The notes: generated from the sequence alone by a model not told the origin. A stretch of DNA of 64,000 bases from Bradyrhizobium sp. CCGUVB1N3 (GCF_024199925.1 NZ_JANADR010000001.1:9117501-9181500), one strand, 5' to 3'. Numbered from the stretch's first letter, positions 26,195-35,550 are shown. Numbers and translations are program-made.

Positions 26195-27400
26195 ATGCTC
26201 GGCAGAGATGGAATGCGGCGCGCCCTGTTGGCCGCGCTGGTACTGGGATTTGCTTCCAATGCTATTGCGGCGGACGGCGGTGTCTGGTCGGTCAGCAAGG
26301 CGTCGGGCGACGTCTGGATCGCGACCGACGGCGCACAGCAGGTCTCTCTCAAGCAGGAAGAGACGCTGAAGCCTGGCGATACCATTCGGACCGGGCGCAA
26401 CGGTCGCGTGCTTCTGGTGCGCGGCGAAGAGACCATCCTGATCTCACCGAATTCCGTCGTCGGTCTGCCGACAGAGCAGAAGGACGGGCTTTCGACCACC
26501 ATCGTGCAGCAGGCGGGCTCGATCCTGCTCGAAGTCGAAAAGCGTAACGTCAAGCATTTCGAAGTCGAGACGCCCTATCTCGCCGCCGTGGTCAAAGGCA
26601 CGCAGTTCAGCGTCACGGTGAACGCTGACAGCACCAAGGTCGGCGTCGTCCGTGGGCAGGTCGAGGTCTCCGATTTCCGCACCGGTCAGATCGCCCAGGT
26701 GATGCCCGGCCAGGCCGCGACGGCCTTCGAGCATGGCAAGCCTGGCCTGAACCTGAGCGGCTCCGGTACCTTCAATCCGATCGAGCAGGGCAAGCCGCGC
26801 GCGTCGACGATCGAGCGAGTGCCGGTGCCGAAATCGGGCCTGCCGGTTCCGCGCAATGCTGCGAACGGCCACACCTTCCACGCTCTCGCGCACATCGAGA
26901 CGAGCAAGGCGGCGGGAGCGGCTTCCAAGCCCCAGCAGGCGGTTGGCGGGTCTCATGTCAAACCGGGCGTCGTCCGCATCTCCAGTTCGCTTGGCGAGGT
27001 GAAGCTGAATTTCCACAAGGTGACGCACGGGCTCGCACGCGGATCGGTTGCGACTGCCGCCGTCAGAAGCGCGTCAAGCTCCGGCACCGATACCGTCTGG
27101 AGCGACGGCAAGACGAGCACGACGACGGCCTCCAACAGCGCCAGCCAGACGGCGGTGACGACGAGCAGCAGCACCGCGAGCGGCAGCACGAATTCGTCGA
27201 GCACGACCACGACGACGGTTGCGACAACGGCCGGGTCGACGAGCGATAGCTCGAGCAGCAGTTCCGGCAGCAACAACGGCAATTCCGGAAACGACAACAG
27301 CGGCTCGACCGGCAATGGCAAAGGTAACCAGGGCAACGGCAACGGGAATGGCGGGGGCAACGGCAGTAACGGCAATGCCAATGGCCGCTACAAGCACTGA
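26195..27400 (+). CDS. FecR-domain exported protein with Ser/Thr/Gly/Asn-rich tail
   Basis: 401 residues. Signal peptide (MRRALLAALVLGFASNAIA, cleavage near residue 25), then a FecR domain (about residues 45-160: GDTIRTGRNGRVLLVRGEETILISPNS, FEVETPYLAAVVKGTQFSVTV). From about residue 285 the chain is low complexity: Ser/Thr runs, then Asn/Gly repeats to the end. It is not a classic anti-sigma FecR, since no cytoplasmic domain or sigma factor is seen. Divergent from tpsB and 47 bases upstream of a CHASE2 protein, so it may signal to that sensor or be the exported substrate. The tail is likely surface-exposed or intrinsically disordered. Confidence 0.8.
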   Translation: MLGRDGMRRALLAALVLGFASNAIAADGGVWSVSKASGDVWIATDGAQQVSLKQEETLKPGDTIRTGRNGRVLLVRGEETILISPNSVVGLPTEQKDGLSTTIVQQAGSILLEVEKRNVKHFEVETPYLAAVVKGTQFSVTVNADSTKVGVVRGQVEVSDFRTGQIAQVMPGQAATAFEHGKPGLNLSGSGTFNPIEQGKPRASTIERVPVPKSGLPVPRNAANGHTFHALAHIETSKAAGAASKPQQAVGGSHVKPGVVRISSSLGEVKLNFHKVTHGLARGSVATAAVRSASSSGTDTVWSDGKTSTTTASNSASQTAVTTSSSTASGSTNSSSTTTTTVATTAGSTSDSSSSSSGSNNGNSGNDNSGSTGNGKGNQGNGNGNGGGNGSNGNANGRYKH

Positions 27401-27447
27401 GGCCATTCCGTAGGGGATCAAGGGGGCACATCCGGATTGAGCCGGAT

Positions 27448-30213
27448 GTGCGGGGGGACCAAGTGAAACGCTATCGACCGCATATTCTGGTTGTGGCTGC
27501 GCTTGCCGTCGTGCTGTCGACGGGATGGCACGGCGCGCTGCGCAGCGCGCTCACTGATTTGCGCTTCGCCTGGCAATCGCGCGAGGCGAGCGGTGATATT
27601 GCGGTGATTGCGATCGATGCGGCATCGATCGACCGGATCGGCGTCTGGCCGTGGCCGCGGCGGCTGCATGCCGAACTCTTGCGCAAGCTCGAAAACGCCG
27701 GTGTTCGCGATGTCGCCTTCGACGTCGATTTCAGCACACCGTCCGATCCTGCATCCGACCAGGCTTTCGTCGAGGCGCTGAAGGACGTCGGCGGTTCGAC
27801 GATCCTGCCGTCCTTCAAGCAACCGGCACCGAACGGCAGCGGGATCCACATCAACCGTCCTCTGGCGCCATTTGGCGAACAGTCGTGGCCGGCCGTCGTC
27901 AATGTTGCCGTGGAGTCCGACGGGCTGGTTCGACGCTATCCTTTCGGCGAGAAGCTCGGCGAAGAGTTCGTGCCCTCGATGGCAGCGGTGTTGGCCGGGC
28001 AATACGCCAACCGGAGCTCGCCGTTCCTGATCGATTTCTCGATCCGCGCGGCATCGATTCCGCGCGTCTCCTTTGCAGACGTGCTACGCGGCGACGCCAC
28101 GACGCTTGCCAGGCTGAAGGACAAGAAGGTCCTCGTCGGGGCCACCGCCCTCGAGCTCGGCGACCGCTTCAGCGTACCCAATGGCAATGTCGCATCCGGT
28201 CCCGTGCTCCAGGCGCTGGCGGCGGAATCGATCCTTCAGCATCGCACGCTGCGATGGACTTCCGATATCGGCATGACCCTGGGCCTCTGTGCCCTGGCCT
28301 TGCTCATGATGTTCTCCTGGCGCCGCCTTGGTCCGGGCGTTCGGGTCGTGATCCTCGTTGCAGCCGCGGCGGCAGTCGAACTCGTCGCTGCCCTCGTGCA
28401 GCTGAAATGGCCGCTCGTCATCGACACCTCGCTGTTCCACATCGCGACCGTTGCCTATCTCACCGCGATCGCGCTCGACGAGATCGATTTCCGCAGCCTG
28501 CTGGGCCGCATCGCCGAGAGCCGCTTCCACCGCATCGCGATGTCGCTCGGTGACGGCCTGGTCTGCACCGACGAAAATCACATGATCACAGTGTGGAATC
28601 CCGGCGCGAGCGCGATCTTCGGCTACATGCCGGCGGAAATGATCGGCCACCCCTTCGAAGCGCTCTGCGCAGCGCCGACCGACGGCGCGACCAGGCGCTT
28701 CTCGATCCGTGACGCCGCGCGTCAGGCGTTGCTGGTCCCGGGCGGGGCCGTCGTCGTCGAGTTTGAGGGACGGCGCAAGACCGGCGAGGTGTTTCCGGTC
28801 GAGGCCAGCTTCTCGGGTTGGCAAGGCACGGACGGCTTCCAGTATGGCGCGATCCTGCGTGACATCTCTGTCCGCAAGCGCGAGGCCGAACGCGTGAAAT
28901 ATCTCGCAGAGTACGACTCGCTCACGGGTCTTGCCAACCGCAACACCTTGCATGCGGGGCTCGTCGGCATGGTCGCCGCGGCGAAGCGGCGGTCGCACGA
29001 GGTCGCGCTCCTGGTGCTGGGGCTCGACGGCTTCCAGCAGATCAACGATATGTTCGGTCATGCGGCCGGTGATCTCGTGCTCAAGGCGGTCGCCGAGCGG
29101 CTGCGGGCCGAGGCCGGAGCCAAGGCGATGCTCGCGCGGCTCAGCGGCGACGAGTTCGCAATCGCGATTGACTGTGTCGAGGCCAATGAGCCGATCGCGG
29201 TGTTCACCGAGCGCGTGATGCGCGCGTTCGAGCTGCCGCTCGTTGCCGGCATGCGCCAGCATCGCGTCAGGACCAGCGTCGGGGTCGCCGTCTATCCGGA
29301 TGGCGGGCAGAACGCCGACGACCTCCTGAGCAACGGCCATCTCGCGCTCTACCGGGCGAAGACGACCCACCGCGGCGGCTACGTGATCTTCGAGAGCACC
29401 ATCAGACAGGAACTCGAGAACAGGCTGACGCTCGAGAGCGAGCTCGCGCAGGCCGCGGACCGCAACGAATTCGAGCTGTTCTACCAACCGCAGGTTCGTC
29501 TGGTTGACGGCGCGCTCCTCGGCGCGGAAGCGCTGATCCGTTGGCGTCATCCCTCGCGCGGCTACGTCTCGCCGGCCGAGTTCATGCCGATCGTCAATAC
29601 GTCGGCGCTCTCGGAACGGATCGCCGGCTGGGTGATGGAAACCGCATGCAAGCAGGCGCGGGCGTGGGAGCTCGCCGGCAACAACGTTCGCGTCGCGATC
29701 AACCTATCGCCATCGCAGCTTCATTCGGGTGATCTGGCGCATTCGGTTGCCGAGTTGCTCGCCGCTACCGGGCTCACGCCGTCGTTGCTCGAGCTCGAGG
29801 TGACCGAGGATATCCTGCTGCTCGACGAGGCGCGGGTGCTCGACATGTTCAAGCGGATCCAGGAGCTCGGTGTCCGCGTCCTGTTCGACGACTTCGGCAC
29901 GGGGTACGCGAGCCTGAGCTATCTGAAGAAGTTTCCGCTCGATGGGCTCAAGATCGACCGCTCCTTCGTGCTCGATCTGCTCGCCGATTCCGACGACGCA
30001 GCTATCGTCAGCTCGACCGTCGGACTGAGCAAGCAGCTTGGCCTCTCCGTGATCGCCGAGGGCATCGAGAACCGCGCCACGGCCGACTTCCTGGTCAGCA
30101 TGGGATGCGAGGAAGGGCAGGGCTATTTCTTCGGCCGCCCGATGCCGGCCGAAGCATTCGGGCGCCAGTTTCTGACGGTGCAGCCGATCCAGGAGGCTGT
30201 CGGCGCCGCCTGA
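27448..30213 (+). CDS. CHASE2-PAS-GGDEF-EAL cyclic-di-GMP signalling protein
   Basis: 921 residues. Order: N-terminal membrane helix, CHASE2 periplasmic sensor (about 30-270), three membrane helices (about 275-350), PAS domain (about 360-480), GGDEF domain with the motif degenerated to SGDEF (residues 566-570), and EAL domain with EALIRW (694-699), DDFGTGYASLSYLKKFPLDGLKID and EGIEN motifs intact. Predicted to hydrolyse c-di-GMP; the cyclase half may be inactive or regulatory. The pairing of FecR and CHASE2 genes is recurrent in proteobacteria. A GTG at 27463 with GGGGGACC upstream is an alternative start. Confidence 0.9.
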   Translation: MRGDQVKRYRPHILVVAALAVVLSTGWHGALRSALTDLRFAWQSREASGDIAVIAIDAASIDRIGVWPWPRRLHAELLRKLENAGVRDVAFDVDFSTPSDPASDQAFVEALKDVGGSTILPSFKQPAPNGSGIHINRPLAPFGEQSWPAVVNVAVESDGLVRRYPFGEKLGEEFVPSMAAVLAGQYANRSSPFLIDFSIRAASIPRVSFADVLRGDATTLARLKDKKVLVGATALELGDRFSVPNGNVASGPVLQALAAESILQHRTLRWTSDIGMTLGLCALALLMMFSWRRLGPGVRVVILVAAAAAVELVAALVQLKWPLVIDTSLFHIATVAYLTAIALDEIDFRSLLGRIAESRFHRIAMSLGDGLVCTDENHMITVWNPGASAIFGYMPAEMIGHPFEALCAAPTDGATRRFSIRDAARQALLVPGGAVVVEFEGRRKTGEVFPVEASFSGWQGTDGFQYGAILRDISVRKREAERVKYLAEYDSLTGLANRNTLHAGLVGMVAAAKRRSHEVALLVLGLDGFQQINDMFGHAAGDLVLKAVAERLRAEAGAKAMLARLSGDEFAIAIDCVEANEPIAVFTERVMRAFELPLVAGMRQHRVRTSVGVAVYPDGGQNADDLLSNGHLALYRAKTTHRGGYVIFESTIRQELENRLTLESELAQAADRNEFELFYQPQVRLVDGALLGAEALIRWRHPSRGYVSPAEFMPIVNTSALSERIAGWVMETACKQARAWELAGNNVRVAINLSPSQLHSGDLAHSVAELLAATGLTPSLLELEVTEDILLLDEARVLDMFKRIQELGVRVLFDDFGTGYASLSYLKKFPLDGLKIDRSFVLDLLADSDDAAIVSSTVGLSKQLGLSVIAEGIENRATADFLVSMGCEEGQGYFFGRPMPAEAFGRQFLTVQPIQEAVGAA

Positions 30214-30256
30214 GTGCGATGCGCGGCGGTACAGACAATTTCGGCCGAATCGGAGG

Positions 30257-30517
30257 TTAGCGGCGGCGCGCAATCGCGACGCCGAACAGGAACGCGACGA
30301 AAAGGCTCGCCAGCGGCGCCTCGCGCGTGATCGCGGCGACCGTCGAGAGCGGCTTGCCGGGCCTTCGCGCCTCCTCGATAGCCGCTGTGAGGCGATCGAC
30401 TGCGGCGTGCAGGCCGCCGGCGACCTCGCCGATCGTGCGGGAGACGTCGGTTGCTGCGTCGACGGCGCGCTCGGCCAGGCCGGGCTGCGAAACTGGTTCC
30501 GGTATGTCCACGCTCAA
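30257..30517 (-). CDS. Small membrane-anchored protein (86 aa)
   Basis: 86 residues: an amphipathic helical N-terminal part (LAERAVDAATDVSRTIGEVAGGLHAAVDRLTAAIEEAR) and one C-terminal helix (LASLFVAFLFGVAIARRR) ending in arginines, the layout of DUF883/ElaB-type ribosome-associated membrane proteins. A TTG start at 30517 is supported by GGAGGT 8 bases upstream; the GTG six bases later is too far from it. Function unproven. Confidence 0.65.
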   Translation of the reverse strand: MSVDIPEPVSQPGLAERAVDAATDVSRTIGEVAGGLHAAVDRLTAAIEEARRPGKPLSTVAAITREAPLASLFVAFLFGVAIARRR

Positions 30518-30785
30518 GGCTTACGACCTCCAGACCCGCGAAATGGCAGGGACCGGCACCTTTGGCTATCCTCGCGAGCGCTCGTTTTGAACAGCGGGTC
30601 CGAAGACCTTTGGCTATCCGCGACTGGCGCCGTCTTGACGGCGGGTGCCGGCCTGCACTGAAAATGCGGCGGGCGGGGTTTGGTTCCTCCGGCGTCGGCC
30701 GGCGACAGCATCAGCCCCGGGAAACGACGGACGCGAATCTCTGTTAGGCTGACGCCTCAGCGCAGACCTGAACAGGGAGATGGTC

Positions 30786-31763
30786 GTGACCGATCGCACA
30801 ACGTCGGATCGAACCAGGCGCATTGCGCTGCTCGGCGCTCCCATCGACATGGGGGCTTCGCAGCGCGGGACGCTGATGGGCCCTGCGGCCTTGCGGACCG
30901 CCGGCCTTGCGACCTTGCTGGAAAATCTCGAGTTCGAGGTCGTCGATCATGGCGATCTTTCGGTCGCCGGCATTCCCGATCCCAGCGACGAGCTGCCCCA
31001 GAACGCTAATCACTACCGGGAAATCCAGCGCTGGACGCGCGTCGTGAGCCATCGTGCTTACGACGTCGCGAAGAGCGGCGCGGTCCCGATCTTTCTCGGC
31101 GGCGATCACACGCTGTCGATGGGCTCGGTCAATGCCATGGCGCGTTACTGGCTAGAGCGCGGGCGCAAACTGTTCGTGCTCTGGCTCGACGCGCATGCCG
31201 ACTACAACACGCCGGCGACGACGATCACGGCGAACATGCATGGCATGTCCGCGGCGTTCTTGTGCGGCGAGCCCGGGCTCGACGGGCTGCTCGGCAAGGA
31301 GCCGCGGGCCTCGATCGACCCCAGCCAGCTCGAGCTGTTCGGCACGCGCTCGATCGACAAACTCGAGAAGGAGCTGATGCGCACGCGGCGCATCCGCGTC
31401 GCCGACATGCGCCAGATCGACGAGTTCGGCGTCGCCGTCCTGATCCGGCGCTTCATCGAGCGGGTGAAGGAAAGCGACGGCGTGCTGCATGTCAGCTTCG
31501 ACGTCGATTTCCTCGACCCCTGCGTGGCCCCCGGTGTCGGTACGACGGTGCCGGGCGGGGCGACCTATCGCGAGGCACACCTGATCATGGAGCTGCTGCA
31601 CGATTCCGGACTGGTCCGGTCGGTCGACATCGTCGAGCTCAACCCGTTCCTGGACGAGCGCGGCCGCACCGCGCGGACTGCGGTCGAGTTGATCGGCAGC
31701 CTGTTCGGGCAACAGATCGCGGACCGCCCGACGCCGAGCAACGCGATCTCGCCAGCGGAATGA
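30786..31763 (+). CDS. Arginase
   Basis: 325 residues of the ureohydrolase family. Manganese-binding motifs in order: GGDHT, DAHADYNTP and SFDVDFLDP, with the arginase-type H in ANMHGMSAAF. The spacing and the TVPGGATYREAH segment point to arginase (arginine to ornithine and urea) rather than agmatinase. The GTG at 30786 was preferred: AGGGAG at 30774-30779 is 6 bases upstream, whereas an ATG at 30780 abuts it directly. Fits the nitrogen-scavenging theme of the left part of the window. Cytosolic. Confidence 0.88.
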   Translation: MTDRTTSDRTRRIALLGAPIDMGASQRGTLMGPAALRTAGLATLLENLEFEVVDHGDLSVAGIPDPSDELPQNANHYREIQRWTRVVSHRAYDVAKSGAVPIFLGGDHTLSMGSVNAMARYWLERGRKLFVLWLDAHADYNTPATTITANMHGMSAAFLCGEPGLDGLLGKEPRASIDPSQLELFGTRSIDKLEKELMRTRRIRVADMRQIDEFGVAVLIRRFIERVKESDGVLHVSFDVDFLDPCVAPGVGTTVPGGATYREAHLIMELLHDSGLVRSVDIVELNPFLDERGRTARTAVELIGSLFGQQIADRPTPSNAISPAE

Positions 31764-31863
31764 GGCTCCCGCTCAGATCCGCGCGGAACCCGGTCGTTCC
31801 CCGCGGAACCCCGCGCGACCTCACCGAATTAACCTCGCAGAGGAAACAGCCGAGAAGTGTTCG

Positions 31864-32145
31864 ATGGCAACCCGCTTCACGAACTCTCTTGCCGTCGCGC
31901 TGCGCCATCCCGGCGTGATCGCGCTGATCGTCGCCGGCGTCACCATTGCCGCGATGCTGCTCGTCGATCACGGCCCGTGGAGCCGGGCCAAGGTGCAGCC
32001 GGCGCATGTCGCGATGTATCACACCACAGGTGAAGCCGCGCGCGCCGCGGGCGCCACCGTGCTGCCGACCGATCCGAGATCACGAATAGAGCCCGCGCGG
32101 CCGGGGCCGGAGACATCCCCGGCCGTCAACCCGGTGACGCCGTAG
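31864..32145 (+). CDS. Small membrane protein (93 aa)
   Basis: 93 residues with one hydrophobic segment (HPGVIALIVAGVTIAAMLLV) and a proline-rich C-terminal tail (IEPARPGPETSPAVNPVTP) probably in the periplasm. No family recognised. It lies 100 bases after arginase; the tail of the opposing enolase-superfamily gene ends 17 bases away. Confidence 0.6.
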   Translation: MATRFTNSLAVALRHPGVIALIVAGVTIAAMLLVDHGPWSRAKVQPAHVAMYHTTGEAARAAGATVLPTDPRSRIEPARPGPETSPAVNPVTP

Positions 32146-32162
32146 TTTTCAGCTTTTGGCCT

Positions 32163-33377
32163 TCAGCTTTTGCGGCCGTAGCTGAGCAGCCCGCCGTGGG
32201 TCTTCGGCGGATGCGCGGCAAGCGCCTCCTCGTTCGGCTCGGTGCCCCAGCCCGGACGGTCCGGAATGACGAGATGGCCGTTCGCGATCTCGGGCTCGTG
32301 CGTGAACAGCTCGCGGTCCCACGCCAGGCGATCGATGTCGATCTCCATGATGCGCAGGTTCGGCACCGCGGCGCAGAAATGCGCGTTCATCATCGAGCAG
32401 AGATGGCCGTAGAAATTATGCGGCGCGACGTTGACCTCGAAGGCTTCGGCGGCCGAGGCGATCTTCATCGACTGCCAGACGCCGTTCCAGGGCGTGTCGA
32501 TGATCGCGACGTCCATCGCCTGCTCGCGGAAATAGGGCAAAAATTCGCGCAGGCCCAGCAGCGTCTCGCAGGACGAGATCGGGTGCGGGCTCTGCCTGCG
32601 GATGTAGCCGAGCGCTTCCGGATTGAAGCTGTCGATCTCGACCCAGAACATGTCGATGTCCGCGATCTCGCGCAGGATCTTCAGGTAGCCTTCGGTCTTG
32701 GCGTTGAAGTTGCAGTCGAGCAGGATCTCGACATCAGGGCCGGCGCCGTCGCGGATCGCCTCCAGATGCATGTGCAGGTCGCGCAGGATCTTCCGGTCGA
32801 CATTGATCTCGGGCATGAACGGCGAGCCGAAGCCGGGCCGCCAGCCGGTCGGTTTGCCCTGTTCATAGGAGAAGATGTTGGTCTTGAGCGCGGAAAACTT
32901 CTTCTCGCGCACCTCGCGCCCCATCGCCTTGACGCCGTCGAGGCTTTCGATCGGCGGCTTGTACCAGGACGGGTGATTGATCCGCCACGTCGCGCAATGC
33001 GACCAGTACACGCGCACGCGGTCGCGGATCTTGCCGCCGAGCAGCTCGTAGCAGGGCACGCCGAGACATTTGGCCTTGGCATCGAGCAGCGCGTTCTCGA
33101 TCGCGCCCAGCGCCTGCGCCACGACGCCGCCGGCGGCGGGCCGCGTCGCCGCGAACAGCTCGGCATGGATGCGCTCGTGCTGGAAGACGTTTTGCCCGAC
33201 CACGCGGCTCGAGAGCCGCTGGATCGCGGCGCCGACGCCCGGCGAGCCAAAGCCCTCGTCGAACTCGCTCCAGCCGACGATGCCGTCTTCCGTCGTCAGC
33301 TTGACGAAATGATAGTTTCGCCAGCCGGCATCGCAGGCGAGGATTTCGAGGTTCACAGCTTTCGATGAATTCGTCAT
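32163..33377 (-). CDS. Enolase-superfamily (mandelate racemase/muconate lactonizing) enzyme
   Basis: 404 residues. An N-terminal capping domain and a C-terminal barrel with metal ligands in ILLDCNFN (Asp), FWVEIDSF (Glu) and ISSCETLLGL (Glu). A lysine in SALKTNIF and a histidine in VAPHNFYGHL are likely acid/base residues. Most members of this branch dehydrate sugar acids. ATG at 33377 follows AGGGAG. The substrate cannot be read from sequence; no sugar-acid transporter is adjacent. Confidence 0.85.
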   Translation of the reverse strand: MTNSSKAVNLEILACDAGWRNYHFVKLTTEDGIVGWSEFDEGFGSPGVGAAIQRLSSRVVGQNVFQHERIHAELFAATRPAAGGVVAQALGAIENALLDAKAKCLGVPCYELLGGKIRDRVRVYWSHCATWRINHPSWYKPPIESLDGVKAMGREVREKKFSALKTNIFSYEQGKPTGWRPGFGSPFMPEINVDRKILRDLHMHLEAIRDGAGPDVEILLDCNFNAKTEGYLKILREIADIDMFWVEIDSFNPEALGYIRRQSPHPISSCETLLGLREFLPYFREQAMDVAIIDTPWNGVWQSMKIASAAEAFEVNVAPHNFYGHLCSMMNAHFCAAVPNLRIMEIDIDRLAWDRELFTHEPEIANGHLVIPDRPGWGTEPNEEALAAHPPKTHGGLLSYGRKS

Positions 33378-33609
33378 GTCGCTCCCTGGCGGCTGCTTGA
33401 TGAGCCTTGTTGATCCCTGGCTTGTTAAGCCAAGGCGCGAGCCCCGTGAAGCGGCAGCAAGCGCGCAGTGCTTATGCAGCCGCGCCGCTTTGCGGCGCGA
33501 CAAAGCTGCCGGGAAGGCTGGGGATAGCCACGATCTTTCGCGGGATCGCCGCGAAATCGTGCCGGCTTGTTTCCTTTTTGGCCACAATCGGACCCACACG
33601 ATCAGCCCC
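33378..33609. other. Intergenic region with two hairpins
   Basis: No gene. Inverted repeats GCCGCGCCGC..GCGGCGCG (about 33477-33500) and CGAT.TTTCGCGG..CCGCGAAATCG (about 33530-33560) could fold strongly. They may be untranslated leader structure or terminators. Confidence 0.4.
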
Positions 33610-33720
33610 ATGCAAGCCTTGGCCGTTATATCGATTCTGGCGCTGCTCACCCTGGGTGGGGCAGCCATTTCCGACCAGGTTCTCACGGCCGATCAGCAAA
33701 TCGTGCAGAGGGTTGAGTAG
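33610..33720 (+). CDS. Possible small membrane peptide (36 aa)
   Basis: ATG at 33610 opens 36 residues with a single hydrophobic helix (LAVISILALLTLGGAAI). No clear Shine-Dalgarno. Short membrane peptides of this type are frequent in Bradyrhizobium, but coding status is uncertain. Confidence 0.3.
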   Translation: MQALAVISILALLTLGGAAISDQVLTADQQIVQRVE

Positions 33721-33762
33721 GGCGCACGATTGGCGAAGGCGCATTGTCTTGGGGGATGACAG

Positions 33763-33861
33763 ATGCTTTCGGTAGACCAGTTTCTGAGACTGATCAGCGT
33801 GCCGGCCGTGTTCGTGGCCTTCATCATCGCTTCGCAGATTTCGGCGGCCCTGACGAACTGA
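33763..33861 (+). CDS. Possible small membrane peptide (32 aa)
   Basis: MLSVDQFLRLISVPAVFVAF then IIASQISAALTN, 32 residues with one membrane helix, preceded by GGGGGA at 33751-33756. Ends 7 bases before the convergent transporter gene. Probably real but too short to be sure. Confidence 0.35.
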   Translation: MLSVDQFLRLISVPAVFVAFIIASQISAALTN

Positions 33862-33867
33862 GCCGCC

Positions 33868-35154
33868 TCAGCCGAAAACGGACGAGCCGAGCAGGGCCAC
33901 GACCGCGAGTGCCATCAGCGCCGTGCCGAGCCAGCCGAGCGCGATCAGCCATGGCCTCGCCTTGAACTGGCCCATGATGCCGGCGTTCGAGACGATCAGC
34001 ATCATCATCGCCATGATGGGGACGGCGACGACGCCGTTGAGCACGGCGCTCCACACCAGCATGTGGATGGAATCGATGCCGGTGAAGCCGAGCCCGAAGC
34101 CGATCACGGTCGCGGCCGCGATGATCGTGTAGAAGCCGATGGCCTCATCCGGCTTTGCCTCCAGCGTTGCGCGCCAGCCAAAGATTTCCGCGACGCCATA
34201 GGCGGCCGAGCCCGCCAGCACCGGGATCGCCAGGAGCCCCGTGCCGATGATGCCGAGCGCGAACAAGAGGAAGGTGAAATCGCCGGCGAGCGGCCGCAGC
34301 GCTTCGGCGGCTTCCGTCGCCGAATTGATCCTGGTGACGCCGCTGGCGTGCAACACGGACGCCGTGGTCAGGATGATGAAGAAGGCGATGCCGTTCGAGA
34401 GCAGCATGCCGAGCGTGGTGTCGATTCTGATGCGCGTCAACTCGGGGTCCCCAGTGCGCGGCGCGTTGCGCAACGGGCGGCGATTCCTGTGGTTCATCTC
34501 CTCGACCTCCTGGGAGGCCTGCCAGAAGAAGAGGTAGGGGCTGATGGTGGTGCCGAGCACGGCGACGACCATCAGGAAATAATCGGCGCTGAGGTTGGCC
34601 TGCGGCCAGACTACCGCGAGCAGCGCCGTGCTCCAGGGGATGTTCACGGTGAAGGCGGTCGCGACATAGGCGAACAGCGACAGCGTCAAGAATTTCAGCA
34701 CCGGCGTGTAGCGGCGATAGGGCACGAAGATCTGGAGCAGGGTCGAGGATGCCGCGAAGATCAGCGCGTGCTCGTGGTTCAGCCCGCCGATGACGAGCGA
34801 GAGCGCCTCCGCCATCGCGGCGATGTCGGCGGCGATGTTGAAAATGTTCGCGGCCACCAGCATGGCGACCAGCGCCAGCACCAGCCAGCGCGGCACGAGC
34901 TTCATGACGTTGGCCGCCAGCCCCTTGCCCGTGACCCGGCCGATCCGCGCGCTCACGAGCTGGATCGCGATCATGAACGGCAGGGTGAGAAACACCGTCC
35001 AGAGCAGGCCGTAGCCGAACTGCGCGCCGGCCTGCGAATAGGTGGCGATGCCCGACGGATCGTCGTCCGCCGCCCCCGTGATCAGGCCGGGCCCCAGCCG
35101 TTTCAGCACCGTCCGAAGGGATTTTGGCGGTGCGGGAAGGATGGGGGCGGTCAT
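33868..35154 (-). CDS. NRAMP-like divalent metal transporter with altered metal site
   Basis: 428 residues, about 11 hydrophobic segments. The family core is recognisable: TM1 GAADDDPSGIATYSQAG in place of the canonical DPGN, and TM6 LGTTISPYLFFWQ in place of the canonical G-A-T-V-M-P-H. So the TM6 methionine that selects transition metals is a serine here, and the TM1 asparagine is a glycine. A large bacterial subfamily shares this; its ion may not be Mn2+ (Mg2+ or another ion is possible). ATG at 35154. Inner membrane. Confidence 0.82.
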   Translation of the reverse strand: MTAPILPAPPKSLRTVLKRLGPGLITGAADDDPSGIATYSQAGAQFGYGLLWTVFLTLPFMIAIQLVSARIGRVTGKGLAANVMKLVPRWLVLALVAMLVAANIFNIAADIAAMAEALSLVIGGLNHEHALIFAASSTLLQIFVPYRRYTPVLKFLTLSLFAYVATAFTVNIPWSTALLAVVWPQANLSADYFLMVVAVLGTTISPYLFFWQASQEVEEMNHRNRRPLRNAPRTGDPELTRIRIDTTLGMLLSNGIAFFIILTTASVLHASGVTRINSATEAAEALRPLAGDFTFLLFALGIIGTGLLAIPVLAGSAAYGVAEIFGWRATLEAKPDEAIGFYTIIAAATVIGFGLGFTGIDSIHMLVWSAVLNGVVAVPIMAMMMLIVSNAGIMGQFKARPWLIALGWLGTALMALAVVALLGSSVFG

Positions 35155-35263
35155 GAATGGCGGGGCCTCGCGTCGGGGTGCTCTTTCCGAATTCTCCCGG
35201 CTAACTCAGGTTAGGGACGAAAAGTTCCCGCAGGTCGGATCAACGGTATTTCGGATTTTCAGT

Positions 35264-35350
35264 TGACGCGTCGGGCAAATCACCTGTAAACAGGCATCAT
35301 CGCAGAAATCGTCGAGCCCGCGCCGTCACTGGTCGCGGGCTTTGTTGTTT
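35264..35350 (+). repeat. Island repeat copy 1: promoter-like start plus terminator
   Basis: Starts TTGACGCGTCGGGCAAATCA, has TAAACA where a -10 would lie, then GGCATCATCG, and ends in a terminator hairpin (GCCCGCGCC/GGTCGCGGGC, then TTTGTTGTTT) at about 35316-35350. The terminator stem has a different sequence from the other copies but the same architecture. It marks the left edge of the accessory island. Confidence 0.65.
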
Positions 35351-35550
35351 GTCGATGCAATGCTAGATCGGTTGTGTATTCTCGTTCCTAAGTCGATGAT
35401 TTATGGACAGCCTGTAACTTTTTCACCGGTGCAGAGCGTTAGCCCTGGCGAGAAAATTTTCGAGTTTCAGCTACTTTTGCCGACGTAAAGGCGTTGTTAA
35501 ATGGGGGCGGAGTAGTGCATAGTACGAGACACCTGCCGTGGGAGACATTC

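Noticed and set aside
26953..27431. Leucine/proline- and cysteine-rich minus-strand frames opposite the FecR tail
   Set aside because: They are reverse translations of the Ser/Thr/Asn/Gly-coding repeats, not membrane or cysteine-rich proteins.
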